From assembly GCF_002366715.1 (NCBI RefSeq), contig NZ_DFBS01000044.1, positions 1 through 17,098 on the forward strand: a DNA stretch of 17,098 nucleotides, in the 5' to 3' direction. The first letter of the stretch is position 1; every line of letters starts with the position of its first letter. Below, in pieces: positions 14,223 to 17,098 of the stretch. This stretch comes from Halomonas sp. UBA3074. GTDB lineage: Bacteria; Pseudomonadota; Gammaproteobacteria; Pseudomonadales; Halomonadaceae. The position numbers were made by a program, and so were the translations under genes. The notes beneath the pieces were generated by a model, which worked only from the letters and a program-made list of their open reading frames with translations, was not told the DNA's origin and searched no databases.

Positions 14223-15134
14223 TTAGGAGCGCGCCTCATCCCAGGCGGCCCCCGGTAGAGCATCGAGGGGAATCTTCAGGTAACGACGACCATTATCCTC
14301 TGGCTCTGGCAGGTCGCCGCCCCGGATATTGACTTGCAAAGCGTGCAAGATCAGTTTCGGCATGGGCAGCTTGGCGTCGCGCTCGTTACGCAAAGCGATG
14401 AAGCTTTCCGCTGTCGGGCTGTCTTGGAGATGAATATTGGTTTCGCGCTGGACACTCACCGTGCTTTCCCACTCTGGCTCGCGATCGCCGGGCATGTAGT
14501 CGTGACCGGTAAAGAGCCGAGTGTCGTCCGGCAGTGCCAGGATGGCCTGAATGGAATCCCACAGTTTGTGAGCATTGCCCCCAGGGAAATCGGCACGGGC
14601 CGTACCACCATCCGGCTGAAACAGCGTGTCGTGCACGAACGCCGCATCGCCGATGACGTAGGTGATCGACGCCTTGGTATGGCCGGGCGAGAACATAATC
14701 CGACCTTCTATCTCGCCCACGTGGAAAGTATCACCCTCTACAAAAAGGTGGTCCCACTGGCGACCGTCATCCGGAAAGTCGGGCCAGTTGTACAGCGCCT
14801 TCCATATAGTCTGCACATTCTTGACATAAGCCCCTATCGCCGTAGGCGCCCCGGTTTTTTCTTTCAAATAGCGGGCCGAGGAGAAGTGGTCGGCGTGGGG
14901 GTGCGTGTCGAGTATCCACTGCACCTCCAGCCCCTGCCGTTCAACATACGCCAGTAGCTCATCAGCATTTTGGGTGGCGGTAGCCCCCGATTTCTCATCA
15001 AAGTCGAGCACTGGATCGATGATGGCACAGCGTTTAGTCGCGGGGTCGCTCACGACATACTGAATGCTGGATGTCCGTGGATCGAAGAAACCGGCGACCA
15101 CTGGGTTTCCTGTCGATTCAGCATAGGTTTGCAT
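14223..15134 (-). CDS. Metallo-beta-lactamase-fold hydrolase, persulfide dioxygenase/Blh-like
   Basis: The 303-residue cytosolic protein carries the MBL metal motif THPHADH (His78, His80, Asp82, His83), GHT (His152), HDTLF (Asp169) and GHDY (His211). It also has FQPDGGTARADFPGG, typical of the ETHE1/Blh branch. These proteins bind one iron and oxidise glutathione persulfide to sulfite. Lineages of this branch carry FxGDTLF; here the Gly before Asp169 is His, which deserves a check. The start is ATG 15134 (MQTYAES) with GGAG 9 bases upstream; a longer frame to 15167 adds eleven residues lacking support. It is the first gene of the sulfur operon, behind a clear promoter. Other MBL activities remain possible. 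Confidence 0.85.
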   Translation of the reverse strand: MQTYAESTGNPVVAGFFDPRTSSIQYVVSDPATKRCAIIDPVLDFDEKSGATATQNADELLAYVERQGLEVQWILDTHPHADHFSSARYLKEKTGAPTAIGAYVKNVQTIWKALYNWPDFPDDGRQWDHLFVEGDTFHVGEIEGRIMFSPGHTKASITYVIGDAAFVHDTLFQPDGGTARADFPGGNAHKLWDSIQAILALPDDTRLFTGHDYMPGDREPEWESTVSVQRETNIHLQDSPTAESFIALRNERDAKLPMPKLILHALQVNIRGGDLPEPEDNGRRYLKIPLDALPGAAWDEARS

Positions 15135-15177
15135 GGTGGGTTGCTCCGTTAGACCAGAATGATTCAACGATAGTAAT

Positions 15178-15217
15178 TATTCGAATATATATCAAACGCA
15201 TGCTTACGAACTGTCAA
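15178..15217 (-). promoter_or_regulatory. Sigma-70 promoter and palindrome of the sulfur operon
   Basis: On the minus strand TTGACA (15217-15212) is a perfect -35 box. After 17 bases comes TGATAT (15194-15189), a fair -10. Directly beside it lies the 10-bp palindrome TATTCGAATA (15187-15178), a good place for a repressor to block transcription. The metallo-hydrolase ATG is 43 bases further on. Confidence 0.6.
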
Positions 15218-15328
15218 AAGGCGTCGCGAAATTCATCAATCGTCTCGCGCGCATCAGCTCCCATAACGCGTACTGACAGAAGAATTGTCCGCGACGTCGT
15301 TGACATCGCAAAGTGACTTGTATTTAGA

Positions 15329-15340
15329 TAGATCGGTCTA
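15329..15340. promoter_or_regulatory. Likely TetR-type operator before the regulator gene
   Basis: TAGATC-GGTCTA is a near-perfect dyad (one mismatch) 17 bases before the regulator's ATG. It resembles the TAGACC/GGTCTA half-sites used by NemR-like TetR proteins, though those have a spacer of four bases. Autorepression is the simplest reading. Confidence 0.5.
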
Positions 15341-15357
15341 TATAGGAACTGCCGCCA

Positions 15358-15924
15358 ATGCCAGCCTCCAAGCGCGACCAGCTGCTCGCCACCGCCGAGC
15401 GACTTTTCTATGAGCAGGGATTCCACGCCACCGGCATTGACCGCATCGTGGCTGCCGCTGGCGTAGTGCGCATGACGCTCTACAATCACTTCTCTTCCAA
15501 GGAAGCTCTAATCACGGCCGTACTGAAAGCCCGCCATGCGCGCTTCATTGCCAGCCTCGATGCGGCGGCGGCCTCGGCTTTGCCAGGGCAGGTGACACTG
15601 GCCATGGTCGAGGCGCATGGCCGCTGGCTGGCACGCTACAGCCAGCAAGGCTGCATCATGGTCAAGGCGATGGGCGAGTTCGCCGAGCACAACACCGGGA
15701 TCCATACCCTAGCGACGTCCGCCAAGACCGATTTTCTGGCACGCCTTGAGGCTGGCGTGGCACGCGACGGGCTGGATCACCACGCCGGCCTGGCGCGACG
15801 CCTCTTTGTGGTACTGGAAGGCAGCAATACGACAGTGGCTCTGTTTGGCGTACAGACGGCCCTATCTGACACTCGGGCAGTGACCGATGTCCTGCTTTCA
15901 GCGGCCCGGAGCAGGGTCCCATGA
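15358..15924 (+). CDS. TetR/AcrR-family transcriptional regulator
   Basis: The 188-residue protein has the standard N-terminal helix-turn-helix: RDQLLATAERLFYEQGFHAT, GIDRIVAAAGVVRMTLYNHF, SSKEALITAVL (about residues 5-55). A helical ligand-binding domain follows, with CIMVKAMGEFAEH and LARRLFVVLEGSNTT. The ligand is unknown. The gene is divergent from the sulfur operon, whose start is 223 bases away, and is followed by an EamA exporter 21 bases downstream. The exporter is its most likely target; the operator-like dyad just upstream suggests it also controls itself. Whether it touches the sulfur promoter cannot be told from sequence. The start has only AGGAA about 9 bases upstream. Confidence 0.9.
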   Translation: MPASKRDQLLATAERLFYEQGFHATGIDRIVAAAGVVRMTLYNHFSSKEALITAVLKARHARFIASLDAAAASALPGQVTLAMVEAHGRWLARYSQQGCIMVKAMGEFAEHNTGIHTLATSAKTDFLARLEAGVARDGLDHHAGLARRLFVVLEGSNTTVALFGVQTALSDTRAVTDVLLSAARSRVP

Positions 15925-15945
15925 AGCCTCTATCCGCCGTCAACT

Positions 15946-16863
15946 ATGTTAGTTCAACACGAAAAAGCGAGGTTACAGGATGGGTGCGAGTACTATTTTG
16001 TGGTGCTGGCGGCGCTTTTCTGGGGGTTATCTGGCGGGATCGGCGGGATCCTTATGGCCGACGGTTGGGACGCGTTCGTGGTTTCCTTCTACCGGGGTGC
16101 GATCGGACTGCTGTGTGTCCTCCTCTGGCTAATACTGCGTCCACACAGTAGTGGCCTGACAAAACGCCGGTTATGGTTCTGGTCTGTCATCGCCGGTGTC
16201 GGCGTAGCGGGTAACTTCTCGTTCTATTTCTTAAGCATTGCGCACGGTAGCGTTGCTGTTGCGGCTACGTTGATGTACAGCGCCCCAGTCTTCGTATATC
16301 TCGTCTCCTTCGCTCTAAGGCTCAAAAGTCCCACGCCGCTGAAGTGGGCCGCGATCGCAGTAGTGATTCTTGGTGTCGTGTTGCTTACACGGATTTATGA
16401 CGTCGGTACGAGTGGCGTTACGGCGGTGGGCGTAGGGGCTGGTCTGCTTGCCGGACTGTCCTACGCAATATTCATTTTCGGCTTCAAGTATGCGGCGCCA
16501 CACGGTAGCCCGCAGGCTATTCTCTCTATAGCGCTTACGGTACTTGCCACTATTCTTATTTGGCCGAGTGATGTTGGTCAGACGGTTGCTGTCCTGAGCA
16601 CGCCGGATTGGCCGCTATTCGCAGTACTCGGTGTGCTCGGCGCAGGTTTGTCTTTTGTTCTTTATATCATCGGCTTGAATCATACTGCCCCGGCCGTGGC
16701 CTCCGTTGTAGCAATGGTCGAACCGGTCACCGCGACGCTGTTCGGCGTCGTGGTGTTAAGCGAAACCCTGGTAGGGCCGCAAATTCTGGGTATGGGATTG
16801 ATACTAGTCACAGTGGCTGCACTGAGCGTCTATTCAAGCTCTGGACGGCTACCTTCCGGATAG
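15946..16863 (+). CDS. EamA/DMT-family transporter
   Basis: The 305-residue integral membrane protein has about ten hydrophobic helices arranged as two EamA repeats: first FVVLAALFWGLSGGIGGILM with the SFYRGAIGLL segment, then GLLAGLSYAIFIFGFKYAAP through APAVASVVAMVEPVTATLFG. The stretch VEPVTATLFGVVVLSETL is a hallmark of drug/metabolite exporters. These expel amino acids, metabolites or drugs; the substrate is not predictable here. It likely forms an operon with the TetR gene (21-base gap). ATG 15946 gives the normal length, but no good ribosome site is visible and its first 15 residues are unusually polar, so a slightly later start is possible. Confidence 0.87.
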   Translation: MLVQHEKARLQDGCEYYFVVLAALFWGLSGGIGGILMADGWDAFVVSFYRGAIGLLCVLLWLILRPHSSGLTKRRLWFWSVIAGVGVAGNFSFYFLSIAHGSVAVAATLMYSAPVFVYLVSFALRLKSPTPLKWAAIAVVILGVVLLTRIYDVGTSGVTAVGVGAGLLAGLSYAIFIFGFKYAAPHGSPQAILSIALTVLATILIWPSDVGQTVAVLSTPDWPLFAVLGVLGAGLSFVLYIIGLNHTAPAVASVVAMVEPVTATLFGVVVLSETLVGPQILGMGLILVTVAALSVYSSSGRLPSG

Positions 16864-17070
16864 AACCACTAGCTGGTTAGCATTCTGATCCAGGAGCCAC
16901 CGCTGTGATTACTGCTATCTATAGGTATTGACGACTTGCGAAGGGTGAACAGAGAAAGGTAACAAGTTTTTTCTTGGCTTATTTGATAGTTGCCTAGCTA
17001 AATATTACAGCAGGCGCGGAGCAGCCAAACCGCTCAAGTTATCCATTATATCAAAATTTACTAAATTTCC
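16864..17070. other. Intergenic stretch, no gene seen
   Basis: I see no coding frame I can support. A weak dyad AACCA/TGGTT (16864-16878) follows the exporter's stop without a T-tract. The rest is AT-richer than the genes to its left. Confidence 0.4.
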
Positions 17071-17098
17071 GCTATTGGCCGGGCAACGACGACCTGAA
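17071..17098 (+). repeat. 28-nt direct repeat, right copy
   Basis: The last 28 bases (core GGCCGGGCAACGACG) match 3850-3877 at 23 of 28 positions in the same orientation. The match runs to the window edge, so the full repeat may be longer. It does not form the stem-loop seen at the left copy within the visible bases. Confidence 0.5.

Noticed and set aside
14334..14957. A 207-residue plus-strand frame inside the metallo-hydrolase gene
   Set aside because: It is antisense to the conserved metal-binding motifs; no ribosome site and no family resemblance.
1..17098. CRISPR arrays, tRNA or rRNA genes
   Set aside because: Reading through both strands I saw no regularly spaced repeats and no cloverleaf or rRNA-like sequence.

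Overview
The window reads like a chromosomal accessory region of a moderately GC-rich gammaproteobacterium. The protein flavour suggests a Halomonas-type halophile, but this is inferred from family resemblance and not tested. It holds two stress and redox islands, arsenic detoxification and sulfane-sulfur/thiosulfate handling, joined by a scar of recombination debris. I see no tRNA, rRNA, CRISPR array or intact insertion sequence.

Left edge to about 3.7 kb: the first codons of a KefB/KefC-like antiporter (minus strand) are followed by a gene-poor stretch with an attC-like folded site and an unrecognised open frame. Next is a broken NADPH-dependent FMN reductase gene. Then comes a compact ars operon on the minus strand, transcribed arsR, arsC, arsH, arsB. 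A 9-bp-arm inverted repeat just upstream of arsR is the likely ArsR operator.

About 3.7-4.64 kb: a scar containing an internal fragment of a GlxA/AraC-type regulator, a perfect stem-loop, a decayed tyrosine recombinase (in-frame stop, frameshift, catalytic His replaced by Gln) and an unusual inverted repeat. A 28-nt sequence at 3850-3877 recurs as an imperfect direct copy at the very right end of the window. The whole 13-kb sulfur island may therefore lie between repeats.

4.64-10.2 kb: two plus-strand genes encode thiol-redox proteins, a membrane Lgt-like/TlpA fusion and a DsbG-like periplasmic isomerase. They converge on a minus-strand group made of an OmpR-type response regulator, a QseC-type histidine kinase, and the TsdB and TsdA diheme cytochromes of thiosulfate dehydrogenase (thiosulfate to tetrathionate). 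A good stem-loop terminator separates the two sets.

10.5-15.2 kb: a tightly packed minus-strand operon encodes a persulfide-dioxygenase-like metallo-hydrolase, a DUF442 sulfurtransferase-like protein, a SulP anion transporter with STAS domain, two half-size YeeE/YedE (Pmp) membrane proteins and a small DUF2892-like membrane protein. The operon has a recognisable sigma-70 promoter with a palindrome beside the -10. Together these would import or export and oxidise reduced sulfur (sulfide, persulfide to sulfite, thiosulfate), and TsdBA would take thiosulfate further to tetrathionate in the periplasm.

15.3-16.9 kb: a divergent TetR-family regulator and an EamA/DMT-family exporter form a separate small module. 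The last 235 bases hold no gene I can support, and the window ends in the copy of the 28-nt repeat.
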